Assembly: GCF_029690065.1 (NCBI RefSeq)
Contig: NZ_CP121463.1
Span: forward strand, 2,480,001-2,544,000
DNA from: Arthrobacter sp. Y-9
GTDB lineage: Bacteria; Actinomycetota; Actinomycetes; Actinomycetales; Micrococcaceae
DNA length: 64,000 nucleotides
Direction of reading: 5' to 3'
Shown: positions 36,556 to 46,503 of the stretch, one piece after another
Numbering within the stretch: position 1 is the first letter of the stretch
How the letters are laid out: every line of letters begins with the position of its first letter
The notes under the pieces: model-generated
Told to the model about the DNA's origin: nothing
Seen by the model: the letters and a program-made list of their open reading frames with translations, nothing else
Database searches by the model: none
Translations under genes and position numbers: made by a program

Positions 36556-36813
36556 TGCGGCACCACGAGGTGCCGAGTCATGCGTCGTGCCAGGTCTTGC
36601 ATCGGGCCGGATCTTGCTGCGGGCCAGGTCTTGAGTCGGCCCGGGGCCCGCGCCCGGTCTTGCGCCCTTCCCGAGTCAGGTGGGGCCAGGGTCAGGCGGT
36701 GGTGCTGCGGCCCGGGCGGGTGGCCTGGGCAGGTTGTCTGGGCCGGTGGTCTGGGCCTGATGGTCTGGGCCTGATGGTTTGCGGGGTGGCTTGGCGGTGC
36801 GTGCCCGCCCCGC
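36556..36813. repeat. Gap with degenerate 17-bp and 14-bp tandem repeats
   Basis: Noncoding between the uvrD2 start and the nudC stop. Three contiguous 17-bp units begin at 36587, 36604 and 36621 (consensus GGGCCAGGTCTTGCTGC) with a fourth, diverged unit near 36652. A second family, unit TGGTCTGGGCCTGA, occurs twice exactly at 36747-36760 and 36761-36774, with diverged copies before it. The plus strand is strongly G/T-rich. No terminator of standard form or clear promoter was identified. Confidence 0.75.
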
Positions 36814-37866
36814 TCAGCTCCGCACGCTCACCGGCGGCGCCGGGGGCTCCATCACCTCACCGCCATACCAATGTTCGATCAGGTTCCTCGCGATCGACAA
36901 CCGGCTGGGGATGATCACCGTGCCGGCCAGGACCGAATCCTGCAGTTCCTCACGGGTGAACCAGCGGGCGTGAGTCACCTCGACGCCGTCCGGCCGGGCA
37001 TCGCTGCTCCTGGTCCGTGCGGTGAAACCCAGCATGAGGGAGGCCGGGAACGGCCACGACTGCGACCCGAGATACTGGACCGCGTCCACCTCGACCGCGA
37101 CCTCCTCGCCCAGTTCACGGACGACCGCCTGTTCGAGCGACTCCCCCGGATCGACGAAGCCTGCCAGCACCGAATGTCCTTTGCCATCGGCCGGGCCACC
37201 GCCGCCCAGCAGGATCCGCCCGTCCGGACCCACGACACTCACGATGATGGCGGGATCCATCCGCGGGAAGATCTCCACGTTCTCCCGGGGGCAGCGACGC
37301 ACCCAGCCACTCTGCTCGATCTCGGTCGGGGTTCCGCAGCGGGGGCAGAATCCGTGGCCTTCATGCCACCCCGCGATCGCCTGCGCCTCGATGAACAGCT
37401 CCGATTCGAGAGGAGAGAGCCACGCGCCGCTCTCGCGGTAGCCACGCCACACCGCTCCCGCGGGAAGTGCGGGACTGTCCGCGGCGAGAGGTTCGCTCAG
37501 CACGAGGGCGACGACGGCGGTCCCCGCCGGCAGCGGACCGTCGCCGGACCCGGTAGCCGGGTCGGCGTCGTCGCGCGTCGGGAGCACGCGGCCCAGGTGG
37601 ATCTCCTGCAGGACCCGCACCGGACCCAGAGCGTCGACCTCGGCAGACGACAGGAAGACGAGCCGCTGGCTGTCCTCCTCGGCCAGAACGGGGGTGCTGC
37701 GGCGGGCCAGGAGCAGGTATCGCGTGGCGGGGTCCTCGCGGAGCGCCGCCAGAGCTTCCGGCCTCGCTCTCTCACCGGACATGCGGTCCATGAGGGCCGG
37801 AGGCGTCCCGAGAACCGTCGGCGAGAGCAGGCCTGCGGAAGTGGTGGAAAGCCCGGGGGAATGCAT
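36814..37866 (-). CDS. nudC: NudC NAD+ diphosphatase / RNA deNADding enzyme
   Basis: Nudix hydrolase cleaving NAD(H) and removing NAD caps from RNA. In 350 residues: Zn-ribbon with C174 and C177 (CPRCG) and C192 (RRCPRENVE); the Nudix box GFVDPGESLEQAVVRELGEE (about 236-255); and the NudC signature SQSWPFPAS (268-276), normally SQPWPFPxS. The fourth zinc cysteine is replaced (the CPxC position is Glu195), so the zinc site looks incomplete. ATG at 37866 has GAGG very close to it; a later ATG at 37791 is possible. Lies downstream of uvrD2's promoter side as in mycobacteria (Rv3199c). Confidence 0.93.
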   Translation of the reverse strand: MHSPGLSTTSAGLLSPTVLGTPPALMDRMSGERARPEALAALREDPATRYLLLARRSTPVLAEEDSQRLVFLSSAEVDALGPVRVLQEIHLGRVLPTRDDADPATGSGDGPLPAGTAVVALVLSEPLAADSPALPAGAVWRGYRESGAWLSPLESELFIEAQAIAGWHEGHGFCPRCGTPTEIEQSGWVRRCPRENVEIFPRMDPAIIVSVVGPDGRILLGGGGPADGKGHSVLAGFVDPGESLEQAVVRELGEEVAVEVDAVQYLGSQSWPFPASLMLGFTARTRSSDARPDGVEVTHARWFTREELQDSVLAGTVIIPSRLSIARNLIEHWYGGEVMEPPAPPVSVRS

Positions 37867-37955
37867 GCCTCAACCGTACCCACTGCCTTCCGGGATTGGC
37901 GACTCGCCGCCCGTGCTGGGGACAGTCGGGTGCACACCCCTCTACGGTGGAAGAT

Positions 37956-39452
37956 GTGAAGCGCTCCCCCCTCGAACTGGCAGCCCTGGCCGCCGCTGCA
38001 GTGCCCGGCATCTCCCCCACCGCCGTCCGGGCCGATCTTGACGACCCCGCAGACTTTGACGCCGCCCTGCTCTTCGGCGAAGACGAACAGCGCTGGCGCG
38101 TCCGTTCGCCTCGCCACGAAGAAGCCAGTGCCCGGCTCGAGAGCGAATTCGCCATCCTCCGTGCCTTCCCGGCGGCTCTGCGTGCCGAGCTGCCGTTCCG
38201 CATCCCGACCGTGCTCGGCTGCGTCCGACGGGGCCCGCTCAGCACGTTCGTCTACACCCACGTCGCTGGGCAGTCGTTCCCGCTGGAGCAGCTCGAACGG
38301 TCCGGGGACGCCGCGGCGAAAGAGGTCGCCTCCGTCCTGGCCGCCATCCACGCCCTTCCGCAGGACGTCGTGGACCGCGCCGACCTTCCCCGTTACAGCG
38401 CCAACGAGTTCCGGCAGCGCCGCTTGAACGAACTGGATCAGGCCGCCACCAGCGGGAAGATCCCCGCCGAGCTCCTGCTGCGCTGGGAGCACGCGCTGGA
38501 GGATGTGACGCTGTGGCGCTTCAACGCCTCGGTGGTGCACGGCGATCTGCACGAAGACAACCTGCTGTTCGACGACGGCAAGGTCACTGCCGTGACCGGC
38601 TGGACCGATCTGCACATCGGCGATCCGGCGGACGACTTCGCCTGGCTCGTCGCCTCCCATGACACCTCCTTCGTGGACGCCGTTCTGCACCACTACCGCG
38701 ATGCGCTGCCCGGCCCGGCCGGGCAGGTCCCGGACCCGCATCTGCTGCGACGCGCCGCACTCTCCGCGGAGTTCGCGCTGGCGCAGTACCTCATGAGGGG
38801 CCTGGCCAAGAACGACGCCGCCGTGATCGGCGAGGCGGAGACCATGCTGGCCGATCTCGCCTCGGACATCCGGGCGAGCGAGGCCGCGGCCCGCGAACTC
38901 GAGGAGGCGGAGGAAGCAGCGGCCGAGGCTGACGCGGCCGAGGCCGCCGAGGAGTCCGCGCGTCTGAAGCGGGAGCGTGACGAGGACGGCTCCGGAGCCG
39001 CCCCGGTGACCGGCCAGGGGTCCAAGGTCACCGTGACGTCGATCTCCGGAACCGCCGCAGCGGAGGCCACGAAGGCCACGAGCGGTGGGGCGGACGAGGA
39101 CGTCCACGAAGGGAACGCCCCTCGCCTGTCCGTGGTGCCGTCTCCGTCCGAGTCTTCGGCGGATCCGGAGGCCGGTGCCACTGCACGCGACAGCGAGGGC
39201 GCCGGCGCCGTGAACGGCAACCGGGACCATGCCGGTGCCGACGAGGCCAAGGGCGCCGGCGCCGATGTACCCGGTACTCCCTCGGTCCCGGGCTCCGGGC
39301 ATTCCTCGGAAGCCGCCCCTGTCGGTGCGGAACCGTTGGACGGCGCACCCTCCGAGGAGGCGGCATCCCCGTCCGAGCGCGAGGACGAAGCCCGCGACTC
39401 GCAGGCCGGCGTCGAGACCACGGCCCTGCCGGTCATCAAGCAGGAAGGCTGA
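37956..39452 (+). CDS. Aminoglycoside/macrolide phosphotransferase-fold kinase
   Basis: A 498-residue protein. Residues 30-290 are an APH/choline-kinase-like fold with catalytic Brenner loop VVHGDLHEDNLLFDD (H195, D197, N202) and metal aspartate in GWTDLHIGDPADDFAWL (D218), most like macrolide 2'-phosphotransferases. The C-terminal ~200 residues are low-complexity Ala/Glu/Gly/Ser, probably disordered. Whether it confers resistance or phosphorylates a metabolite is not clear; the long tail is unlike resistance enzymes. GTG at 37956 with GGTGGAAG upstream. Divergent from nudC. Confidence 0.78.
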   Translation: MKRSPLELAALAAAAVPGISPTAVRADLDDPADFDAALLFGEDEQRWRVRSPRHEEASARLESEFAILRAFPAALRAELPFRIPTVLGCVRRGPLSTFVYTHVAGQSFPLEQLERSGDAAAKEVASVLAAIHALPQDVVDRADLPRYSANEFRQRRLNELDQAATSGKIPAELLLRWEHALEDVTLWRFNASVVHGDLHEDNLLFDDGKVTAVTGWTDLHIGDPADDFAWLVASHDTSFVDAVLHHYRDALPGPAGQVPDPHLLRRAALSAEFALAQYLMRGLAKNDAAVIGEAETMLADLASDIRASEAAARELEEAEEAAAEADAAEAAEESARLKRERDEDGSGAAPVTGQGSKVTVTSISGTAAAEATKATSGGADEDVHEGNAPRLSVVPSPSESSADPEAGATARDSEGAGAVNGNRDHAGADEAKGAGADVPGTPSVPGSGHSSEAAPVGAEPLDGAPSEEAASPSEREDEARDSQAGVETTALPVIKQEG

Positions 39453-39493
39453 CCGGCAGGCCGCACCACGGCCCACCGCAGCCTCTGTCACGC

Positions 39494-42400
39494 TCAGCCG
39501 AGCGCATCGCTGACGATCCTTTCCAGTTCCTCCGCATCCGCGAGGTCATGCGGCCTGATCTCTTGATCGTCGGCCACGTAGTAGAAGGCCGCCCTGACCG
39601 AGTCCAGGGGAACTCCTCGCAACCGTGACCACGCCAGCCGGTAGACCGCCAGCTGGACTGACTTCCTGGCCAGGTCCTGCGCGTCCCGTGGCGCCCTGCC
39701 GGTCTTCCAGTCGACGAGGTCCCACCCGCCGTCGGCGTCGCGGAACACGGCGTCGATCCGTCCCCGGACCACGAGAGGTCCGACCGACGTCTCGACCGGC
39801 GCCTCCAGGTACGCCGGAGTGCGGTGGGCCCAGTCCGAGGCCTTGAACCGCGCCACCAGCTCATCGAGACCGAGCGCGGTGTCGAATGCGGCGTCCTCGC
39901 TCAGGGGCTCGTCGAGGTCCAGCATGCCTGCCTGTCCGAAAAACTCCTCCACCCAGCCGTGGAACACCGTGCCCTTCCGGGCGGCCTGGCCCGGCTCCCG
40001 GGGAACCGGACGCCGGAGCCTGCGTGCCACCGCCTCGGCATCCGTGCCCAGTTCCACCAGGGTCGAGGCCGAGATGTGCGCGGGCAGCCGGACCTCATGC
40101 CGCCGGGGCTGCCGCTGCTGGGCCGCCAGCAGGAGCTCGGCATCCTCGAGCCAGGCTTCGCCCTGTGGCGTGCGGACGGAGAGTGGCGCGTGGTCGGGGT
40201 CTGGCGTGAGGACGTCGTGCTGCCCGTCAGGTTCAGACGTCGCGAGTCCGGATCGCCCGGGACGGTCCTCACCGCTCGGTTCGAGTGCGGCGAGCACGGC
40301 GTGAGCGGACGCCTCCAGAGCGGCTCGACGCCCCGGAACCATGCTTCTGCGCTGTCCGGTCTCGCCGTCGAGGGGGCCCTCGAGCGGGTCGTACGGCCAG
40401 GGCGAGCGACGGGTCTGCGCCGTCAGCGGATTGGCATCCGGGATGTCCTCTTCCCCGACGCTGAGTCCGTGGAGCTGCACTTCGGGGAAGTCCTCGTCCT
40501 CAGCGAGCGGGAGCAGTTCCGCGAGGAAGTCCGACATCGGGCGCAGCGAGCCGGCCGTGGCGTACGCATGGCTCGACACCCAGAGCAGATCCTTGGCCCG
40601 GGTGTACGCCACATAGGCGAGCCGCCGCTCCTCACGGACGGCGTGCACCTTCGCCTCCTCGGCGAACTGCTTGGCGCTGCGGGTCCATTCGGCCTGGCCC
40701 GCCTCTGTGGTGTCCCACAGGGGAAGGCTGGCATGATCACCGCGCAGGGGCCACGGCAAGGTGTCGATCTCGACATCCCAGTGCGCGGCCCGCTCCGACG
40801 GGAAATCCTTCGTGTTGAGACCGGGCACGAAGACCGCGTCCCATTCCAGGCCCTTGGAGGCGTGCACGGTCAGGATCTGCACGGCTTCGGGATCCGGTTC
40901 AGGAGGAGCTGCCGCAAGCCCGTTCTCCTCGCGCGCCGCGGCTTCGAGCCAGGACAGGAACGCGAGGAGGTCCACCCGCTCGTTGCTGCGGTTGAACTGC
41001 AGCACCTGATCCGTGAAGGCTTCGAGATTCCGGCGCGCGGAATGGAGGCTCCGCCCAGCCCGCGCCTCCACCTCGATGTCCAGGAGCATGGCCCGTTCCA
41101 CTTCGGCGATCAGATCCACGAGTTCATGGCCCAGGTGTCCCCGGAGTCGCCGGAGTTCCTCGGACAGCCGTTCCAGACGCTGCTGACCGAGAGGGCTCAA
41201 GGACCGCCCGGCGGAAGACACCCAGCCCGGTGTCGGCAGGAAGTCGAGTCCTTCGATCAGGCTCGAGTCGTCGACCGGGTCCGGGGTCAGAGCGCTGTCC
41301 TCGTCCGGTTCCTCCGCGTCCGCTCGGATCCGGGAGGACCGACGCCGCGCCAGCTGGGAGGACCACTCCTGCAGCGCCATGAGGTCGGCCGGCCCGATCC
41401 GCCAGCGCGCCCCCGCCATCAGGCGCATGAGCTTGTCCGACCGTCCGGGATCAGCCAGCACGTGGAGGGTGGCCGTGAGGTCCATGATCTCCGGCGTCTC
41501 CAGCAGGCCTCCCAGGCCGATCACCTCATACGGGATCCCCCGCATTTCCAGGGCTTCCTGGACCGGGAGCATCTGAGACCGCTTCCGGCACAGGACCGCC
41601 ATCGTGCGGGCGGGCCGTCCGGGAGCGCGCAGGGACAGCACATCGTCGGCGAGCGCCGCAGCCTCGCTGTACTGGTCGGTGAAACGGGCCAGCACGACCG
41701 CCCCGGCAGGAGCCCCCGGACGGGGCCTGAGTTCCGGGACGCTCGCGGTCCCCGACGCGGAGGAGAGCGGACCTGCCACCCGGTTCGCGACTTCCAGGAT
41801 CCGTTCGCCGTTGCGCCAGGCGGTGGTGAGGTAGGCCGTGCCGGACGGTTCGAAACCGCCGTCGGGCCGCCGTCGAGGGAATGCCTCGGTGAAGCGGAAG
41901 AGCTGGCCCGCGGAGGCGCCGCGGAAGCCGTAGATCGACTGGTTCGGATCGCCGACCGCGGTGACCGCATGGCCTTCGCCGAACAGCTCCGAGAACAGGA
42001 CCATCTGCGCATGGGACGTGTCCTGGAACTCGTCCAGGATCACGACCCTGCTCCGGTCCCGCTCCAGTTGCCGGGCCTGCGGGACGTCCTGGGCAATCGT
42101 GGCGGCGAGAGCCACCAGATCGCCATAGTCCAGCAAGCCACGCTGCCGCTTGACCTCGGCATAACGGCCCACCATGCGGGCCAGGGCCACCCGGGTGCGG
42201 AACTTGGTCTGGAGCGACCTCGCCGCAGTCTCCGCCGCACGTCCTGCGACCTTCGGGGGCAGCGCCTCATACTGCGAGAGAAGATCCGCCACCCACTCCT
42301 CCACGCTGACGCGCTGCGAGGACCCGGCCAGTGCACCCGGCACCGCGGGGCGGAGATGCTCGGCACACTCTCCCGCGAGTTTCAGGACGCCGTTGACCAG

Positions 42401-42922
42401 GCTCGATTTCGCGGCCTCAACGTACTCCATGGGACCGTCATAGCTTTCGACCACCTGGCTGGCGAGCTGCCAGGCCTGCGCCGGACCCATCAGGGTGACG
42501 TCCCGCTCGATCCCGAGGCGCAGGCCGAAGTCCGCGACGAGGGAGTTCGCATAGGAGTGGTACGTGGAAACCCGTGGTTCGTGGAGCTCGTCCACCGCCA
42601 GTTGCACAGGAGCGATCCCGAGCCGCTGATTGACCTGGGCGAACTGCTGGAGCGCTTTCCGGACCCGATGGGCGAGTTCCCCCGCCGCCTTGCGCGTGAA
42701 CGTGACGCCGAGGACCTCCTCGGGACTGACCAGTCCGTTGGCGACGAGCCACACGACCCGGTCGGTCATGGTGGCGGTCTTGCCCGACCCTGCACCGGCG
42801 ATCACCAAGAGCGGCTCAAGGGGCGCCGCGATGATGCGGGACTGCTCCTCCGTGGGGGTGTTGCCGCCGAGCAGGGTGGCCAGTTCCTCCGGCGAGATGA
42901 TCGCCGCGGTGGTTTCCGTCAT
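39494..42922 (-). CDS. adnB: AdnB: UvrD-like helicase with RecB nuclease
   Basis: Lead motor-nuclease subunit of AdnAB, the actinobacterial double-strand-break resection machine. In 1142 residues: Walker A VIAGAGSGKTATMTDRVVWL, VTFTRKAAGELAHRVR, Walker B ILDEFQDTSHAQMVLF, GDPNQSIYGFRGASAGQL, LTVHASKGLEWDAVFVPGL, then a C-terminal PD-(D/E)XK nuclease with RIDAVF and VDWKTGRAPRD and QxxxY in QLAVYRLAW. The ATG at 42922 overlaps the adnA stop by four bases. Mycobacterial Rv3201c is the counterpart. Confidence 0.95.
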   Translation of the reverse strand: MTETTAAIISPEELATLLGGNTPTEEQSRIIAAPLEPLLVIAGAGSGKTATMTDRVVWLVANGLVSPEEVLGVTFTRKAAGELAHRVRKALQQFAQVNQRLGIAPVQLAVDELHEPRVSTYHSYANSLVADFGLRLGIERDVTLMGPAQAWQLASQVVESYDGPMEYVEAAKSSLVNGVLKLAGECAEHLRPAVPGALAGSSQRVSVEEWVADLLSQYEALPPKVAGRAAETAARSLQTKFRTRVALARMVGRYAEVKRQRGLLDYGDLVALAATIAQDVPQARQLERDRSRVVILDEFQDTSHAQMVLFSELFGEGHAVTAVGDPNQSIYGFRGASAGQLFRFTEAFPRRRPDGGFEPSGTAYLTTAWRNGERILEVANRVAGPLSSASGTASVPELRPRPGAPAGAVVLARFTDQYSEAAALADDVLSLRAPGRPARTMAVLCRKRSQMLPVQEALEMRGIPYEVIGLGGLLETPEIMDLTATLHVLADPGRSDKLMRLMAGARWRIGPADLMALQEWSSQLARRRSSRIRADAEEPDEDSALTPDPVDDSSLIEGLDFLPTPGWVSSAGRSLSPLGQQRLERLSEELRRLRGHLGHELVDLIAEVERAMLLDIEVEARAGRSLHSARRNLEAFTDQVLQFNRSNERVDLLAFLSWLEAAAREENGLAAAPPEPDPEAVQILTVHASKGLEWDAVFVPGLNTKDFPSERAAHWDVEIDTLPWPLRGDHASLPLWDTTEAGQAEWTRSAKQFAEEAKVHAVREERRLAYVAYTRAKDLLWVSSHAYATAGSLRPMSDFLAELLPLAEDEDFPEVQLHGLSVGEEDIPDANPLTAQTRRSPWPYDPLEGPLDGETGQRRSMVPGRRAALEASAHAVLAALEPSGEDRPGRSGLATSEPDGQHDVLTPDPDHAPLSVRTPQGEAWLEDAELLLAAQQRQPRRHEVRLPAHISASTLVELGTDAEAVARRLRRPVPREPGQAARKGTVFHGWVEEFFGQAGMLDLDEPLSEDAAFDTALGLDELVARFKASDWAHRTPAYLEAPVETSVGPLVVRGRIDAVFRDADGGWDLVDWKTGRAPRDAQDLARKSVQLAVYRLAWSRLRGVPLDSVRAAFYYVADDQEIRPHDLADAEELERIVSDALG

Positions 42923-45900
42923 TCCGTGACCTGCCTTCCCGAGTGGCACAGCGGGCAGACTTCCGGCGTCTTGCAACCGCCGAACGGCGTCCCCGCCGAA
43001 TCGTGCCGGGCCTCGAATGCGTGACCTGCCATGGCGATGGCCGCCTGGTGGACCAAGTCCATCGCCCAGCCGTCTTCCGGGCCCAGCTGCGGCTGCTGCT
43101 GCTCGGTGAATCCTTTGGTGGTGTCGCCGAGCTGCACCAGGGCCGCGCCACCACTCCAGTTGATCGGTGGGACGGTCCTGGACCCGGCTGAGGGATCCTC
43201 CTGACGGGCGCCGTTCTCGAAAGCCCCCGCATTGATGGCGGCCTGATACGTGCCGAGCTGGGCGTGCTGGATGATGTCCTCCTTCCGGGGCTTGGACTTC
43301 CCGGTCTTCAAGTCGACGACGTAAGCGCCGCCCTGGGAGTCCACCTCCAGCCGGTCGATCTGGCCTCTGATCCTGGTGTGCAGCTTCCTGGCCGTGGTCT
43401 CCCCCTCCGGCACGAACTCCAGTGGCTCCGCGAGGTCCACGGTGAAGTCGATCTCGACCGCCGCGAGCGACCGTCCCGTGCCCGTGGTTCCTGTGCCCTT
43501 GAGGGATGCGACGTAACTGGCGAGCTTGAAGAGCATCAGGTCCGCACGTCGCCGAAGCGCGTCGTTCTCCCAGCCTTCCGGAAGGCCCAGTTCGGGCCAG
43601 CGACGGTCGAGCAGTTCCCTGTACTGGTCGAGCGTGCCGTCCGGGAGTTCTGCCGCGATGGCGTGAATCAATGTCCCCAGGCTCCTGGCGAAGTCCGTGT
43701 GCGCCTCTCCGCCGGCGGCCGGGACGAACCATTCGAGCGGCGATTTGCTGGCCTTCTCCACCTTCGACGGCGACACCACCACCGTGCCACCGTCCGGGAC
43801 GAGATCGTCCTCGGTGCTGGCCGGCGCCAGCCCCCACCACTGCGCGGGGTGGGCGCCGGGGACGTCGTGGCGGGAGAGCAGAGCCAGCACCTGGGCCGCA
43901 TCCCGGGCGACGGCTGCTGCGGCGTCGTGAGGACGTGCGCCGTGAGGACGTGCGTCGTGAGGCACAGCGTCCCGAAGTGGGGCGTTGAGAGACCCGGTGG
44001 ACGGGCCGGCACTCTCACGACCGGCGGACGGAACGCCGGATCGCGACAGTCCTTCCCCGGAACCTGACCCCGCATGATACTCCTCCGCGGTGCGCCGCAG
44101 CTCCGCGACGAGTGAGCGCAGATCGAGGGAACGGATGGCCTGGGTCCCCACCTCGTCCGAGGCGCCAGGAACGGCCAGCTCCAGGAAGGCCGAGGAACGT
44201 GACTCCTCATCCTCGACGGCCGTCAGCACCAGCCGCTCGGAGGCCCTGCTGAGTGCCGCGACGAAGGTCCGGAGCTCATCGGTGCGGATGGCCCGGAGCC
44301 GCTCCCCAGGTCCCTGCTGCAAGGCGACGACAGGGCCATGTTCCATGGCGTCCGCGAGCAGCGTGTTGCCCAGCAGCTCACCCCGGAGCCTGGTGTTGGG
44401 CCAGGTACCCTCCTGGAGGCCCGCGATGAAGACCACGGGCCACTCGCGTCCGGCGGCTCCGGCAGGCGTCAGAACCTCCACAGCCTCCTCGACGGGAGGC
44501 CGAGCCGTGAGGGTGTCCATCGGAAGTTCCTGCGCGGTCAGGTAGTCGTAGAACTGCGCCGCGCCCGACCCGGGGAACTGCGTGGCGAAACGCTCGGCGC
44601 TTTCGAACAGCGCCATGACGGCGTCCAGGTCGCGGTCCGCGCGTGCGCCGGCCGTGCCGGATTCGAGAGCGGTCTCCGCCCAGGGATCAGCAAGGCGGGA
44701 GGCCTTCCAGATGGCCCAGAGCACGGTCTCACCATTGGCGGCCTGCTCCTCGGCGGCTCTCCTGCCGTCCGCGAGCATCCGGGCGATCCGGAAGGCATGG
44801 CGAGCCACGATGCCCAGCGACTCCAACCAGCCCGGATCCCCCAGCGCCTCGACCAGCAGATCGTCGCTGCCCCGCGTGCCCCCGGCGATCAGTTCTTCAT
44901 GGCGCAGCCTCTGCCGCAGCCGCCGGATGTCGAGACTGGAGGCCCCTCCCACCCGCGAGGACAGAAGTTCCACGGCACGTTCGGGGTCCAGTGCGAGTTG
45001 GTCCAGAATCACGCCCAGGACGTCCAGCAGCGGTCGCACCGCGAGCTCGTCCCGGACGGCCGTCTCACCAAGGGACACGCGCACCGGGATGCCTTGGGCG
45101 AGGAGAAATCGCTGAACACGTGAGACCTCCGCACCGTTGCGGACCACCACGGCGAGATCCTCGAGGCTCCTCTTCCCTTTGAGGTGCTCGGACTTGATCT
45201 CCGAGGCCAGGAACCTCAGTTCATGGCCGCTCCCGCGGAACACGGCTCCGGTGACCGGCGGCTTCCGTCCATCAGTCACCGCAGTCGTTGTGGAGGCAGG
45301 ATCTGTCCCATCCTCACCTGAGCGCGGCGCTGCGGTTTCCAGCGTGCGGGCTTCGAGCGTGCGGGTTTCAAGCGTGCGGGCCCAGGACGCGTCCGCGCCG
45401 CGGGGCACCCGGGCGGCGGCCCGCTCGTACACCTCGGCCAGCTGCCGGGTCAGGCGGTGCGACGTGGTGAGTTCACGGTTCAGGACGCCCTTCCCGTCCG
45501 CGCCGGACGTCTCCGCGCCGAGCTCCTCAGCGACCCGGGCCACCAGGTCAGGCCGGGCTCCACGGAATCCTTGGACGGCGGTGTCAGGGCAGACCGTCGC
45601 GATGACGTCCTTGCCCTGCGCCAGGTCGAGGAAGAACTCGTACACCGAGCGGTTGGATTCGTGGAGGTCGTCCACCAGGATCAGCTGCAGGCGTTCCCGC
45701 TCCGCAGCCAGGAACCCTGGAGATCCTGCGAACACCGATCGTGCGGCGGAGATGATCCCCGCGGGGTCGAAGGCCCCGGCGTTCCGCAGGTCCATGACAT
45801 CCCGGTACTCACGGTAGAAACGGGCGGCGGCCAGCCATTCCGGCCGCCCCACCTCTCCGGCCAGCTCTTCCAGATCCTCCGCGCCGCCGTCGTGCTCGAT

Positions 45901-46503
45901 CAGCCGGTCGAAGAGTTCCCGGACCTCCTGCCGGAAGCCGCGGGTGGGCAGCGCGGCCTCGAGGTCCCGAGGCCATCGGACGCCGGCGCCGGGCATCTCC
46001 TGTGCGCCGTCCAGCAATTCCTTGATGACCTGGTCCTGCTCCGGCCCGGACAGCAGGCGGGGCGGCCCGTCCAGGGCGATCGCCCCTTCGGCGTGGGCAC
46101 GGCGGATCACGTCGAAGGCGTACGCCGCCCAGCTCCGCGCCGGGGTGGTGCCGAGGCTCCTGCCCAGCCGGGCTGTCAGGGAGTCCCGCAGACGGGTGGC
46201 AGCCACACGGCTCGGAGCCAGGACGAGGACACGCTCCGGGTCCACCTCATCGGCGTCCACCCGCCGCACGGCCGCTTCCACCAGCGTGGTCGACTTTCCG
46301 GTGCCGGGCGCTCCCCACAGGATCACCGGCCCACTCCCCTGAGGGAGATCCACCACGGCCTGCTGGTCCGGGCTCAGCTCCGGCCGGGCGCCCGCCACCC
46401 GCAGAGGGGGCAGCAGCGTGGGCCGTGCGCCGCGGACTGCCGCGGACTGCCGTCCTGAGATCTGTTCCGTCACGCGAACCATTCCATCACGGGGCTCCGA
46501 CAT
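42919..46503 (-). CDS. adnA: AdnA: helicase-nuclease partner of AdnB
   Basis: Second subunit of AdnAB. About 1194 residues: Walker A ILWGAPGTGKSTTLVEA, VLVLAPSRVAATRLRDSL, ILVDDLHESNRSVYEFFL (a degenerate Walker B), and a C-terminal RecB-like nuclease with QIDRLEV and VVDLKTGKSKPRKED and QLGTYQAAI, ending in a cysteine cluster GGCKTPEVCPLCHSG that may bind an Fe-S cluster. Both nuclease aspartates and the lysine are intact. The ATG at 46503 has GGAAAG just upstream and overlaps the previous gene's end by 17 bases; ATG 46482 and GTG 46473 are alternatives. Counterpart of Rv3202c. Confidence 0.93.
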   Translation of the reverse strand: MSEPRDGMVRVTEQISGRQSAAVRGARPTLLPPLRVAGARPELSPDQQAVVDLPQGSGPVILWGAPGTGKSTTLVEAAVRRVDADEVDPERVLVLAPSRVAATRLRDSLTARLGRSLGTTPARSWAAYAFDVIRRAHAEGAIALDGPPRLLSGPEQDQVIKELLDGAQEMPGAGVRWPRDLEAALPTRGFRQEVRELFDRLIEHDGGAEDLEELAGEVGRPEWLAAARFYREYRDVMDLRNAGAFDPAGIISAARSVFAGSPGFLAAERERLQLILVDDLHESNRSVYEFFLDLAQGKDVIATVCPDTAVQGFRGARPDLVARVAEELGAETSGADGKGVLNRELTTSHRLTRQLAEVYERAAARVPRGADASWARTLETRTLEARTLETAAPRSGEDGTDPASTTTAVTDGRKPPVTGAVFRGSGHELRFLASEIKSEHLKGKRSLEDLAVVVRNGAEVSRVQRFLLAQGIPVRVSLGETAVRDELAVRPLLDVLGVILDQLALDPERAVELLSSRVGGASSLDIRRLRQRLRHEELIAGGTRGSDDLLVEALGDPGWLESLGIVARHAFRIARMLADGRRAAEEQAANGETVLWAIWKASRLADPWAETALESGTAGARADRDLDAVMALFESAERFATQFPGSGAAQFYDYLTAQELPMDTLTARPPVEEAVEVLTPAGAAGREWPVVFIAGLQEGTWPNTRLRGELLGNTLLADAMEHGPVVALQQGPGERLRAIRTDELRTFVAALSRASERLVLTAVEDEESRSSAFLELAVPGASDEVGTQAIRSLDLRSLVAELRRTAEEYHAGSGSGEGLSRSGVPSAGRESAGPSTGSLNAPLRDAVPHDARPHGARPHDAAAAVARDAAQVLALLSRHDVPGAHPAQWWGLAPASTEDDLVPDGGTVVVSPSKVEKASKSPLEWFVPAAGGEAHTDFARSLGTLIHAIAAELPDGTLDQYRELLDRRWPELGLPEGWENDALRRRADLMLFKLASYVASLKGTGTTGTGRSLAAVEIDFTVDLAEPLEFVPEGETTARKLHTRIRGQIDRLEVDSQGGAYVVDLKTGKSKPRKEDIIQHAQLGTYQAAINAGAFENGARQEDPSAGSRTVPPINWSGGAALVQLGDTTKGFTEQQQPQLGPEDGWAMDLVHQAAIAMAGHAFEARHDSAGTPFGGCKTPEVCPLCHSGRQVTE

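Noticed and set aside
46482-46482. adnA starting at ATG 46482
   Set aside because: It avoids the 17-bp overlap, but its ribosome binding site is weaker than that before ATG 46503; the choice remains open.
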